Below are positions 48,183 through 61,020 of a DNA stretch of 64,000 nt, piece after piece. Below the pieces are notes generated by a model. The model searched no databases and was not told the DNA's origin. It saw only the letters and a program-made list of their open reading frames with translations. Every line of letters starts with the position of its first letter. Within the stretch, counting starts at the first letter, position 1. A program made the position numbers and the translations under genes. Location of the stretch: positions 134,324,906 through 134,388,905 of the forward strand of contig NC_133391.1 of NCBI RefSeq assembly GCF_047511655.1, in the 5' to 3' direction. The DNA is from Castor canadensis (taxonomy: Eukaryota; Chordata; Mammalia; Rodentia; Castoridae).

Positions 48183-50069
48183 TGACCTTGAAGGATGGCT
48201 TATCTCGGAAAGTTGAAAATGAAGGACAAGTTTATGGGCAAGTTGGTAAAAGGACCTCAAACATTTATGTATTTGTTAGGTACCAACTAAATCTAGTGGT
48301 GTTTCATCTACTTAAGATTTACATGAGTATAAAACATTGCCCACCATGTTGTAATCTAGTAATCTACTTTCTCATACATTAACTGACAACTGACTGCTTC
48401 TTTACAAAAGCCCTCCTTCAAACTCTAGAGGGTTTACCACAAGAACAACCTTTGTACCAGTTTCTAACAATCTGTTAAGGTGAGGAGGTTTTATTTCCCA
48501 CTGTTTCTTTCTTTTTTCTCTCGGTTTTATTATTATTATTATTTTTTCATTTTTTATGGCCCATTGACTTCTTGGCAGATCTGTTAGACCTTTGCTCCAA
48601 GTTTCTCTTTTGGACCTTTTGTTTGAGGGAGGTTGATCCTTGTTTATCAGGACCTGACTAGAAACTACCCAGCCCAGAGGTCACAATAAGGTAGCCATTT
48701 TTAGTCACTTTCCACCTGGGCTGAAAGGGAGCCAGAAGATAAGAGGCAAAACATATCCCATTATCAGGCCCCTAAGCCATCTACTCCCTTGATATCTCCC
48801 ACGAATATTCTTGTTTCAATGCCAGTAGGCCCACATACTCTGTTTGTGGTGGCTTGGAGCCAAAATCCAGGTGTGATATTCCAAAGTGTTCTTGTAGAGG
48901 AGTTTTCAGCTGGCATTTTGTTTACCTGTATTTTTGGCCAGTCTCAATCTCTTGGGTGCCAAAAACTTACAGAACTGTAACATCTCTAGCTCTTACCATA
49001 CCTGTCTGTAAAATATGCATGAATATAGATTTCATACAATGTGTCTGTGGCCTTTGGTGACCCCTCCATTGCCTTTATCTTTCTTTAGGAAATTCCAAGA
49101 GACTCTGGAAATACCTTCTATCTAGCTACTGCTCCTTGGAAATCTGGTGCCCTTACAGAGTGCTCTGAGATTCTTGGCAAGAAAAAAGGGGCTCTTAAAA
49201 CACAAGGTATGTTGATCTTAGACTTACTTCCTGGTTTTTAGGAGAAGACCCTTCTCAAATGTTCATTTTTAGATATGCCTTACAGAAAATCACAGTGAAT
49301 ATACTAGTCACAAAGGAATATCATCCCCCTATCATTTTGGAAAGGATTTAAAAATAATCTACATTTGGATTTTGGTGTGCTTGGCTTTGGGATAACAGAC
49401 TTCCCCCAGAATCTCCTCTTTGGCCTCTTTGGGACTATGGTATTGTTCCTCTGACTTTGGGGCTTGGCTGCATGTGTTCTCTCTGGCTCTGTGACTCTCC
49501 TTTTCTCACCTCTGCAACTGTTCCAGGTCTTATCTGTGATGTCTGCCTTGGCCGCTGAGAGTGCAGTGCAGAGGGTGCCAGGGATCGATAGATAGAGACT
49601 TATGGCAGAGGGATTGCAGGTCACTTCTCATACTACTGGTATTGTTGACACAGACTTTCTCAATCTTCTTTCTGTATCTGTAAAAGAGGGTTAGTGCTAT
49701 CTGGCTTTTTTACCCCCTCCCCCCACATGAATCAGGAAGACTTTGCCTTGTTCACTGTACCTAGGACAATGTTTCGTGGCTAGTAGCCACACATAAATAT
49801 GTGCTGAATGAGTGAATGAACATTATATAAAAGTCTCTAATTCTGAATTAAGATATTGCTTTTGGGGAAAGGATGTTACACTTTAAAGTAGTCAGTTTTT
49901 AGTACACATAGCTAAAACAGAAAATTTTGACAGTATTTCTGCTCCGACTTGCTTCTGGCCCTGGGCCATACAAATATCAAAAGAGCACAAGGAATGAGAG
50001 TGTCATAGATTTTCCACATAAGTAGTGAGAGACCTTTCAGTGCACACAGTATTTTTTCCTTGAAATGGA
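48183..50069. other. Intergenic DNA, no gene
   Basis: No clear repeat. A 106-codon minus-strand open frame at 49304-49624 is proline/lysine-rich without a domain. Confidence 0.4.
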
Positions 50070-50190
50070 TTTATTTATTTATCTATTTATTTATTTATTT
50101 TTGGGACAGGGTCTTGTTATACATCTCAGATCCTCCCATCTCTGCCTCCTGAGTGCTAGTATTATGGGCATGTGTCACCATGTCCAGCCT
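50070..50190 (-). mobile_element. B1/7SL-like SINE
   Basis: TTTA-rich tail, GGGACAGGGTCTTGTTATAC and GTGTCACCATGTCCAGCC. Confidence 0.8.
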
Positions 50191-50484
50191 TGGTATGGTT
50201 TTAGTGAAACATGACTATTTATTATGTATTTTAAGGGAGAATTATTACATATAATCTTCAGCTAGATTTTTCTAATCTCAGTTTTTAAATATTTATATGA
50301 ATAAAAAAACTAGATATGGGGTATAGGGTCTTGCAAAGTATAGGCCATTGTGTATCTCCTAGAGTCCTCAAGGCAGGCTTGCAGCTCAGGAAGTGTGAAG
50401 ACATCTACAATCTGTGCTTATCTTCTGATTCACAAGAATGATGTACATGAATACATGCATGCACACATTCACCTGTGTAAGTTT

Positions 50485-50485
<1 letters not shown>

Positions 50486-50519
<34 letters not shown>
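50486..50519. repeat. (AC)n microsatellite
   Basis: About 16 CA units. Confidence 0.95.
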
Positions 50520-50520
<1 letters not shown>

Positions 50521-52651
50521 ATGATCAGGATGGTGGCAGCTCATTGAATGGTTAACCTGTAGATATCAAACTCTACTACTTGCTTATGCCTTTTGCTAAG
50601 ATTCCTCATAGCATTACAGCTGAATCTTAGATAACTTGAGCCTGCATAGTTTTGTTTAAATTACTAAGTAGTAAGTTTTCTTTTCCGAACATCTCTATGA
50701 TTAAAAATTGAAATGTTCAGATATTTTCTGCCATTGATAATCTGCATGATCCTCTGCCTAAAAACCTCAGGGACAGTTGAGACTTGACGTTTTCAGATTT
50801 GGGTTTTTTTAAATATATATTTTGCATTTTATATTATTAAAAAGTAATAAGTTGCATTATGTTATATAACAACCTTATCTAGGTTGAAACCACCATCCTT
50901 AATTGGTCAAATTTTTGCAATTAAATGTATGATACTTACATTAATGGGGATGAATGAAGAATACAAACAGCCTCAGGGAAATTCAGGTCAGATTTTGCCA
51001 TGAAATGAGCTCAGGTTAAGTAGAATTTTGTCACCAAATGTGTTTAGGAAAGAAAAAAAAATCTGGAAGTATTTTTGAAGTGTAGGGAAGGGGATGTAGA
51101 CTGGTATTTCAGAACTACAGTTAATTAGCTTTATTTAAACAATCCCATTAATAGAGAAACCTCATTTTAGTGAGAGCTTTGAAGAGGGAGTCTTGCTTTG
51201 GGATAATTTTTTCCTCCATATAAAACCTGTAGTGTTTCTGTTACAGTCATGTGAAAATCAGCTCTATATGCTTCTTGCTGTGGGCTGTTAAAATGGCTTG
51301 AATTCCACTAGAGGGCAGTTGGGCCTTATCTCAGTGGACTTTATGGCTAACAGATCTGCTCCTATCATAACTGATAATTTTTGTAATTGACCACCACTCA
51401 TTTGTTTTTATCCAGCACTCCGCTGTCCTACTTGACATCACCCACACATGTATATATGAGGATTCCTGTGCTTACATTTCCAGCCAAGGTGCTTCTTCTG
51501 AGCTCCTACTCAGCATCTCTAGTTGGCTGTTTAAAGGTTACTCAATCTCGACAGGTTCTATCCCAGTCCTATGAGTCTCAGTGAAAGTTATCACTATTGA
51601 CTTCCTCAAGTGAGCCTAGGAACCAGGCATTATCCTCAACACACCCCTTTCCTACATAGTTCACCAAATCTTCTCTACTTGCCAAAGATTACTCGTGGTC
51701 TGCTTCCATTTTTATATCTCTACCTCTTACTACCACCTTCTTTTTTCTGGCCATTAGTCACAACTGGTCTCCCAGCTCCAGGTATGCCTCTCTTTTTGCT
51801 TCTAAATTCCTCTCTTATTTTCTGCTTTCCAGCTCCCAACCTTAGACTTTTCAATCAATTTCAATTCCTATTCTGCACTTATTATCCATGTCCACTCTGA
51901 AGTACTATTTTTTAAGCATGTAAAAGGCCAGCATACTGAAGATGAAAGTAGCTGGACCCAATTTTCCATGAACAGAGTGTGAAATTATACACACAAGTCA
52001 TCCTTGTTTTGTATGATGCCTATATGTATGAATTTCACTTATCATGAATTATTTAAATAATACCAGCTTTCGAACACCAGTCTCCTAGCAATAATTTTCA
52101 AAATCTGGACCTCCACCTACTCATTTTTATAGGAACATCTTTGCCTTGGGGATCAGAGCAATGACAAAAATGTGAGCACAGGCATGTATATATCTATGAA
52201 ATGCCTAAAGGAAGTACTAGAAAAAAATGCCGTATCTAATTAGATGTTGGTTTATTATGGAAGGGAGTGAAAGTAGGGATATGAAGCATTGCCCATCTTT
52301 TATTTTTATTTATTCAAACATCTGTATTGTTTGAATCTAAAACAAAAGTTTATCCATGTATTACTGGAGTAATAGGAGACGATAAGAATGAAGAGAGTAA
52401 GAATAATGTATTATGAGTGATTTTTAAACTATCTTTCATTTGTCTTCCTGAATTGCTCAAATAATTGCTTTTAAGGTACTGGAAAGGCTCAATTTTCCTA
52501 AATATCATCATCATATCAATTCTAGCACCAGAAATTTGTTAGTTATCCAATGAATACTTTACTGGGTGTGTGTTGCAAATAAAACTCCATGCTGAAATTC
52601 TTTTCTTTCTTTCATATTTATTTTTATTAAAATGCAAATCCAATCATCTCT
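50520..52651. other. Intergenic DNA with L2-like block
   Basis: 51400-51900 resembles an old L2. No gene. A candidate CTCF site is listed separately. Confidence 0.4.
51305..51318 (+). promoter_or_regulatory. Candidate CTCF site, full consensus match
   Basis: CCACTAGAGGGCAG fits CCASYAGRKGGCRS at every position. It lies in unique-looking DNA. Confidence 0.5.
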
Positions 52652-52798
52652 CAGTGGTATGGGGATGGAGTTCACTGGTGGAAGGCTTGTCTCACATGTG
52701 TGAGGCTGGATTCAATATTCAGCACTGCAAACACAAACACAAAAACAAAGACAAAGCAGAACAACAAAACAAACAACAGCAACAACAACAACAAAACC
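52652..52798 (+). mobile_element. ID-like SINE with (CAA)n tail
   Basis: GGGATGGAGTTCACTGGTGG, GATTCAATATTCAGCACTGC, then a long A/CAA-rich tail. Confidence 0.85.
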
Positions 52799-55329
52799 AA
52801 CCACCTTCACCTAATGCCTTGGGAGACACTGACAGCAAAGAAACAGGAGCCTGCTTTTGTTGACCTATCCATCCATTAATTCAGACATTATTGAGTCTTC
52901 CCAATCACTAACACAAGTCGAATGAAGCTAATATGCAAGGTTAATATAATTAGCTAATATATGGGGGAAAACAAAAGAAAAAATAAAGAAAGAAAAGAAG
53001 CAAATCTATGGTATGCTGAAAGTTGTCTACTTTTTTTTTTTTTAGCTCATAGTTCTATCATTGAATGTGACTACATATTTTTAGTCAGTAATGATAGTTT
53101 ATATGGTGGGTTCTGAAGGCCAGAGAACTAAGAAAAATTTCTTTCAAGCTATTTAGCATTTCAATATTGAGTGTTTCTTTTACTGTTCCTTTAATTGCAA
53201 TGATGTTCTGATTCAACTAGGCAGTGTCCATGACTGTCTACTACATATGTTCAAGCAGTAATTCTTAAACACATGCAATGACAGTCACATAGAAACATAG
53301 AGACAGCCAGGGCAAGTGACTAGGACGTTACTTAGGTGAGGAGGTCACTGTATCTGGAGAGGCCCATGTTCATGAGATTTGTTTGCCAGGTGAATCTGGG
53401 ACATGTTTCAGCACATCAGTGGTACAGTTTATTAAGAAGAACTATAGAGATCTGAGTGAGTTACTAGGAGAGTAAGTGCCATGCTTATGTGCAGAAATAA
53501 GGCTGATGTTTTTGTGTCTTTATGGAAAATTACATAACTCAACTTGTACAGAAGTTACTGGAAATTGACTTTTCTTTAAATGGAAAGGAGCATTAGAGGT
53601 TCAAATTTACTGAGAATGAGTTTACCATGGATTAGGCAAGGAGAACAATAGGTGGTCTCATTTCTTTTAACACACAATCCCAGCTATATGGTCCACAAAA
53701 GAGAAATGGGGTAAGCAGGTTTATTGGTTACGTTAGAAAAGAGAAATACAAGATATCTCCAACCAACTATAAGTGCACTAAGTACAACCTCCTAAGATGG
53801 AGGGAGGGTGTAAGAAATGTGATAAATCATGAAATATGATAGTACATGGAATTGCTTGTAATTGTGAGACATAAGTCACAGTGATATTATTTTCTGTACA
53901 AATATAAACCTCACCTACGGGTATGTAATTTCAGTTATACAATGGTTTATAAGCAGCACTTTGGTTAGAAGAGCACTGGCCTGGATACTGTGTTTGCATC
54001 ACAAACACTTTGTTTTGGATTATATTGTATGTGGTTTGAGAAGAAAGACATCAATGTAGATTGTGGGGCAGTAGGACATTATACATAGCCCCAAGGAGAC
54101 CCTTACCAAACTTCACAAGATTAGACATTGAAAACAAAGATAAACTGTGACCGCCATCTTGTGGCAGGATACTCCATTACCAAGTCAGAGTGAGTGTGAG
54201 GTAGGGGGAGGGGCTGAGAAGTTAAAAGCCCCAGGCACATGTATTTTTTTAATTTGAGGATTCTGGTACTGACCATAGGAGAGAGAATACCCCTTAGATA
54301 CAAAATTTGGCATCTGGCAGGAGAGCTCTATTACCTAAACCTGTAGAGGAGGCTGTCCCTTAATTTGATTTGGGTTTCTTTAGTGTGGAGAATTTGGAGT
54401 AATTTTGAAGGGGACATTTGTCATTCCTTATCTCCTTGCTTCTGGACCCCCTAGTTTAGGAAGAGTTCAAAGAGCTTACTGAACAACAGAAACCCAATAT
54501 TTATTTTTCAACATTACTTCATTCTATACCACACCATAGCACATTTGTTTTCAAAACATTTAATTAGAATTGCCAGAAATGGAAATACCATTTGCTTTTC
54601 TATGGATTTACTATCAGTCTGAAACCCAAGAACATCTCCAATAGTTTAATACAAACCAGTCATACTGACTTAAATTAAAGGAATGTGTTCAAAGTAGAAA
54701 TAACACTGATAAAAGAAGCTTTTGGCATATCTCGGACAGCACCCAGCCTAACAGGATGATATTTTGGGGAAAGTGAATAAGACAGGGTATCAAAGAGGGA
54801 TTTTTCTCTCTTGAAATATTTAAAGCATAGTTTGTTTTTCACTTGGCAGAAAAACAACAACAATCACAACAAAAGAAACCACGTGGCCACTTTTCACATT
54901 GCAAAGAATTCTTTACAGATGCCTGTCTCGTTGTTCTTGGATGGCTTTGGAGTGCCGACGCTGTATTCATGTTTTGAAAGTTCTCTACCATGTCCAAATG
55001 GCTTTTGTTGATTCTAGAATGGGTGAGGTACATCGTGCCTTCTAATGTGTACAGTGTTTTGTCTGTAATGTAGCATGCTCAGAACATCTCTGGCTGGAGG
55101 CTGTCTCTACTGTGTCTAAAACTTGTAAGACTACAGCATTCTATGTTTCTAATACCCAGGCAGGAAGATGATCAATCTGCAAACTTGGCAGCAGAGCCTG
55201 GCACATAATAGGTGCTGAATGAATACTACAAGATAGGAAGGTCTATCTGTTAAAGTCAAAGCTAGAGATACTTTGAAATTCTTGGATAGATGAATACACC
55301 AATGCCTTCTCCTAAAACATGTCTCCAAA
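52799..55329. other. Intergenic DNA, no gene
   Basis: Unassigned AT-rich sequence. CCGCCATCTTG at 54151-54161 is a full YY1-type match. Confidence 0.4.
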
Positions 55330-55497
55330 CTTGGCTCTCTGACCGTTTGCAGTCAGGTAATTCTGTTATGAGGAGCTAGCCTATGCATTGTAGGATGTTT
55401 AGTAGATGCCTGTGGCATGCCTCAGTTGTGAAAACCAAAAATGTTTTCAAAAACTGACAGATGTCCTCTGGGAATAAAAATCATCCCAGTTGTGAAT
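55330..55497 (-). mobile_element. MER20, reverse
   Basis: GCATTGTAGGATGTTTAGTA, CAGTTGTGAAAACCAAAAATG and GACAGATGTCCTCTGGG in the reverse MER20 order. Confidence 0.85.
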
Positions 55498-57708
55498 AAT
55501 TTCCTTAAACTGAGCACAGTTTTTCAGAGGAGATCTGGCCTTACATATTAGTCAGATCAGCCATAGAAAATCATGATATATGACATGAGCACCAAATAAT
55601 ACCTCCCTTACCTACAGTGTCCTCTAGGAAGATTAACCATTCACATTTTAGCTGGGACAGTTTTGCAGAAAATTGAGAGCAAATGATCAATCAGCTGGGA
55701 AAATAGTTCCTTTTTGTTTTAAAGGAAAGGACAGTCATTGGAGAGTCATGCAGTCACTTGCAAAAAGCAGGTGTCCTGAAGAGCATGTAGTGTAATGGGA
55801 AAAAACTTGGATAGGAAGTCAGGAGGCTTGCACTCTAATCCTGGCTTGGACCATCTGTGTCCCATGGGGGAATTCTCTTTTGGCTGATAACAAGGGTGCA
55901 GTATGAGGCTTCTTTTACAATTCAAGTGCAAAGAAAGTATGAGTTAATATATCTAATGAATAGCTGAATATGACCCATTCTTTTTTAATGAGGAGAAGTT
56001 GAGGTTTGAAGGGGTGCAACATAAGAATCAGGAAAGTGGAGATTAGTGGTATAGGAGGATAAGATATGGAGTTTGGGGGATGCCATGGTTTAAAATGAGG
56101 GTAATGGAGTTTGTATTACAAGGAAATCAGAAAATACAAGGTAGTTAGACACAAAAGCCATGCAGTTTTGCTGTTGTTTCCCTGTTTGTGCCTGCATGTA
56201 GGTGGTGGTAGGGATTCTAAGCTGGCCATAGCTAGCAGGCAAGTCAGCTTCCCCACAGCTCTTCAGAGAGGAGGACTTACTCAGAATAGAATACCCACTC
56301 TTGCCAAATATGAAAACTACGAGCACACGTTATTGCAGACAATGGCACTCTTGGATGTGTATGGAAGTTCTCATCAGAACATTCAACTGATTCAACTGTG
56401 TAACCTTATTTTGGAGATACACATGTCAAAACAGCCCATAAAATATTATGTCTTGTGGAAACCCATGTCATGATTCATTGACTACAAAGTAAAATTGCCT
56501 GAAAGATTTGATATTCAATAGCACACACAAAAACCAGGGCAGAACAAGTCTGGCTAGATTGTGAATGTTTGAAGAGTTTTTCAGCCATTTTGGGTTTGAT
56601 AAAAGAGCAAACCCAGTTTTTGAAGCAGGGCTACCCTTACTTTCTAAACATGATGTGTATTTGAAAGGAAATTCAATCCATATGTTTTTGATTAATTTTA
56701 TTTAAATCATCAAAATATTATTTCTTAAGAGTTATTTGATGTCTAAGAAGTATTTAAGTCCTTTGAATAATTTAAAAATATACATTTTTTTCCTCTTTAA
56801 AACAGGAAATCACTTCTTAAAGAGTTTAAATGGGTTTGGACACAAATGAGATTCAGATTTGAAATCCTGACCCTGTAAGATTAGGGAAAGTTTGAAACGT
56901 GCCAAAATAGACTCACCCATTCCTCCCTAAAAGTCAGTATCTTCTGATATTGTATTGTCAGCAGAAATACTTGGGCATGGTCCAACACAGCAAAATATTT
57001 TGTTATATTTTCCCTCCTAGTCATAGGGTTCATAACCTTATAACCTCAGTAAACTTTGCCACCTCTCCCACCTGCCCCCCACCCCCACATTGGCCTTCAT
57101 ATTAAGTAAGTCATTAAGTTCTTTGCCTTTTTCCCTTTGTCTCTTCCCCTTGATTTGCATTACCTCTGCCTCCCTCCGGCTTTTATCACTGTGGTCCTAG
57201 AGCCTACCATTTGTCATCTAGCTGACATCTTCCTTGTGTCTAAGTCTCTCCCTGCACCAATCAAATGCATATATTGCTGCTTTTTAACTCACTAAAATAC
57301 TCACTAAATCTTTACTAAAACTTTTTCACAATTGAAGTTTTGGGGGTTCTTAAAACCCAGGAATCTTTTAATCTGGATTTTCTATACTCACTATCCCCTT
57401 TGTAACTTTTTAAACATATCAATCACTGCTAGCCAATGGAGAAGCTACCCTTAGAGAGGCTTGGTTGCTGAGTGAAACAACACATAAATCTGAGATGCCT
57501 TTCTTCCTCTTCCGTGTACTCTTTCAATGACAGCCATCCTGTCTCACACCCTTTCTGATGCCTCTTGCCTGTGTGAGATTACTGCTTCCCTAGAGTTCTT
57601 ACACCACTGTCTCTGTGAGTTGGTGTCTGATATTGTGCTGCTGCACAAAATTTCTTAGTTCACACCTTTATGTCTTCCCTCCTCACCTGGACTAGAGATG
57701 TAGTCATG
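55498..57708. other. Intergenic DNA, no gene
   Basis: 57000-57700 is pyrimidine-rich and may be an old L2. A 120-codon open frame at 56111-56473 has no recognisable features. Confidence 0.4.
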
Positions 57709-57892
57709 CAGAGTGGTTTTCCAAGTGTGCCCCTGGACAATTGCATCAACTCATCTGAGAAATTTGTTTGAACTGTAATTTTTTAGGCTCCACCTTAGAT
57801 GTGCTGAATCAGAAATTCCAAGGTTGAGGTTTAGCTCTCTGAATCTTATCAACAGATGATTTGAACACATTATCAAATTTGAGAACTGTTGT
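57709..57892 (+). mobile_element. MER5A-like hAT element
   Basis: CAGAGTGGTTTTCCAAGTGT, CTGAATCAGAAATTCCAAGG and an inverted end TCAAATTTGAGAACTGTTGT match the MER5 plan with inverted ends. Confidence 0.75.
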
Positions 57893-58767
57893 AAAAGAAA
57901 GAAATAAATCTTAGACTTTGCATTCCCTACAATGACAAGACACTGCTGAAATGTAAAAATTAATAAAATACAAATAACTTGAATTTTAAGACTAGTTCTG
58001 AATGACATGTAAGAAGGAGGATGAAAATGCTTTTAAAAGTTTATTATGAAATTTTAAGATTTAAAAATCTACTATTTCCTACTGACTGCCATGGAAGATT
58101 AGTTTGCAAGTTTATTGGTAATATCCTTGAAGTGAATTTCTTCATTTTTTTGTGCTTTCTTATGAATTTTCATGTTGTTCAGGACTGAGTAGCCTGTTGA
58201 CACTACTCAGAACATTAAGCATCCAACATTTTTAAAGCTCTGAATCTGTGGTTTATAGGTGAGTTTTTTTCTTTGAAGGTTATATGCTTGGTGGTCATAT
58301 ATGGGCATGAAGGATACTTTCCTTTTCTTCTATTTTTTCATTAAAATTCTTTATTATAGCTTTGAGGTCTCCATACAGTGATGAATGTTGCTGCAGAATT
58401 TTAAAAATCAAGCAATACAGACAAAAAAATTGACCCCTTTGGTCTATCTATACACTAATAGAGAGAATAATAAATTTAACTTACTGTTTTTAAGAGCTAT
58501 AAGTATTTCATTCTTCTCTATCCTCCTCCAATCAAACTATACACATTATAGTTTACAGACTTCAGCACTGAGGTGAGCCTCAGCACAATCATGTGTTTTC
58601 CAAGCTACTGAAGAAAGTTATACAGTCAGGGATGAATTGTTTACAGTCCCTGGCTGTGGTAGAGCAACTTTTAGACCAAGTCCATTGTTGCTCTGAGTCA
58701 GTTTGGCAGTACCTATACCCATGAGACCAGGAAACCAATACAGAAGCCAAGGAGTTTCCACTGGTAC

Positions 58768-58898
58768 TAGTAAACTTTCTTTTTTCTCTTTCTTTCTTTC
58801 CCTTCCTCCCTCCCTCCATACCCCCTTCCTCCCCTTCTCTTCTCCTTCCCTTCTTTCTTTCTCTCTTTCTTCCTCCCTCCCTCCCTTCCTTTTTATTT
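58768..58898. repeat. Pyrimidine-rich simple repeat (CTTT/CCTT)n
   Basis: TTTCTTTCTTT, CCCTCCCTCC and related units. It makes a spurious lysine/glutamate-rich frame on the other strand. Confidence 0.9.
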
Positions 58899-59009
58899 TC
58901 TTTTGAGATAGGGTCTTATTATATAGCTCAGACTGTCCTACAACCCATAACCCTCCTCTCTCCTCCTCCTGAGTGCTAAGATTATAGACAAGCACTACCA
59001 TGCCAGGCT
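58899..59009 (-). mobile_element. B1/7SL-like SINE
   Basis: TTTTGAGATAGGGTCTTATT through GCACTACCATGCCAGGC. Confidence 0.8.
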
Positions 59010-59070
59010 CAAGTTGTTTTTCTGATTAAAGGCAAGGTTAATTAGCACAGCATTGCAGAAAAAGTTGTGG

Positions 59071-59403
59071 TTTTCTTTTTGCAGTACAGGGGTTTGAACT
59101 CAGGACTATGGGCCAGGTGCTCTGTCACTTGAACCATGCCTCAATCCTTTTTGTGTTTATTTTTTATTTTATTATTTTTTAGATAGGGTGTCACATTTTT
59201 GCTCAGGCTGGCCTGGATCTTAATCCATCTAAGTAAGTCTCCTTTGCAGCTGCTGGGACCACAGGTGTATTCCACCATGTTTGGCTTATTTGTAGACATG
59301 GAGTCTTGCTAATTCTTTGTCCAGGCTGGTCTTTTACCGAAGTCCTCCTGATCTCTGCCTTGTGAGTCACTGAGATTATAGGCATGAGCTACTGTACCCA
59401 GCC
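59071..59403 (-). mobile_element. Long composite SINE: tRNA-like + two B1-like parts
   Basis: GTACAGGGGTTTGAACTCAG (tRNA-like), then one B1-like part ending about 59284 (CCACCATGTTTGGC) and a second ending 59402 (ATGAGCTACTGTACCCAGCC). AAAAGTT(T)GTG-type words flank both ends. Confidence 0.7.
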
Positions 59404-60369
59404 AAAAGTTTGTGCTTTGAAGTCAGACAAATCTGGGCTTGATCCTAGTTCTCTATCTGTAACTACCTTCTGCCTCATATTGTTTTTCCTTTTCAAATGA
59501 GGTTCCTGACAGCTATCTGTTCTCTAGGCTTGTTCAAAGAAGTTTGTTAATATGTATGAAGAGGAAGGCCCATGTTAAACATTTGGTAAATGGAATTATT
59601 ATTGTTACTCTCTGATTAATATTTGTAATTCTTTTATTTTTAATCTATCTCAAAGACATAACTCAAATGAAGTTATCTCATCCCCTGCATTTTAAATTTC
59701 ACAGAGCTCTGCTTTTAGTTGTTCTCTTCTCCAAGTAACTGTTGCTTTGACTTAAAGTATGTTGAACAACTTTTCTTTTGCTTTCCTCTGTTCTTAATTG
59801 AGGCTGTACCACAGGAGTTTCCATAAAGCAGGTGTGTAACCACCTGAGTACTATAATTTATTCAGAAATTCATCTGTCTGGACCTTTCTTCCTTTATTCA
59901 ACTTGATTTATTGAATGCTTACTCTCTGCCAGGCTGTCAGGATACACAGACGTGCACAGGAACAGTCAGAGAGCTGAAGTAAAACTGTTGTGACTAGAAT
60001 TAGCCTGTTGTCCAAATTGTCCGTGGAATCTTAGATTTGGGAATTGTTCAAGCAGGTATATGTCTATATGGTGAGATTTTGTGGGCTTTTTTGTAATCGG
60101 ACTTTTCTCCTGGGTCTGTAGTATATCCCATGTTTCCTCCATGAGAATTAGTCAAGCTAATGCTTGATTATGAAAGGGAAATTGTAATAGAAGCCATACT
60201 TTCCTCCTGCAACATTCTCTGAGCCCATTGGCAAAAGTTAACATATCAGATCAGCAAAGCTATACTCAGCAAAGAATATGGAACAAAGAGAATAAACTCA
60301 AAAAAATTTGCTCAGTTTGGAGAGGCCATCTGGAAAGAAAGACCAGAACAAAGGCAGGCAGGCCAAGGT
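59404..60369. other. Intergenic DNA, nothing recognised
   Basis: No gene or clear repeat. Confidence 0.4.
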
Positions 60370-61020
60370 GGTAACTGCCAAGATGGCCCTCCAGTGATTT
60401 TTCACTTTCTGTTAGTCACACTCTGTTGCCCCTTCTATTTTTTTTTTTTTTTTTTTGGTGAAACTAGGGTTTGAATTTAGGGCCTCATGGTTGCCAGGCA
60501 GGTACTCTACCAGCCCTCTGCTACTCTACTTTGAACCACTCTGCCAGTCTGCCCCTTCTACTTTGCATAAGGGCACTCGTGTCAGAAATAGGATGTTGTA
60601 GAAATGAACCCAGGGTGGTACTCTCACCGTTAAGTCAGAAAAGACATTGAGGCTTCTGCTTTACCCACTTTGGGAGAGCTGCCAACTCAAACATTCTGGG
60701 CGAAGCCAGCTACCATGTTGTGAGGATGCTCAAGCAGCACTACAGAGACTGTCTTGCGGTGAAGAAATGAGATCTCCTCCAACAACCAGCACTAGCATGT
60801 GAGTGAATCATGTTCAAAGAGGATTCTCCAGCAACAGGGAATCTGTCAAGTGATTGTAATCCCAGCTGACATCTCAACTCCAACTTCACGAGCGATCCTG
60901 AGGCAGAGCCACCAAGCTAAGCTACATCCAAATTCCTGGCCCACAGAAACTGTGCGAGATAATAAGTTTATTCTTTTGAGTCCCTACACTTTCAGGTAAT
61001 TTCAATAGATAACAAGTACA
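60370..61020 (+). mobile_element. MLT1-type MaLR LTR, interrupted by a SINE
   Basis: Order AACTGCCAAGATGGCCCTCC, CAGCTGACATCTCAACTCC, AAGCTAAGCTACATCC, CCACAGAAACTGTGCGAGAT and AATAGATAACAAGTACA fits MLT1. The SINE at 60438-60549 splits it. Confidence 0.8.
60438..60549 (-). mobile_element. ID-like SINE inserted in the MLT1 LTR
   Basis: T-run, GAAACTAGGGTTTGAATTTAG, and a locally duplicated 'ctctactac' patch. The 11-bp duplication TGCCCCTTCTA flanks it at 60427-60437 and 60550-60560. Confidence 0.9.

Noticed and set aside
58618..59001. 127-codon minus-strand frame rich in Lys, Glu and Gly
   Set aside because: Comes from the CTTT/CCTT simple repeat and a B1-like SINE.
10655..60549. tRNA-like boxes as real tRNA genes
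   Set aside because: The A/B-box-like sequences belong to SINEs with A-rich tails and target duplications. None shows an intact cloverleaf in my reading.
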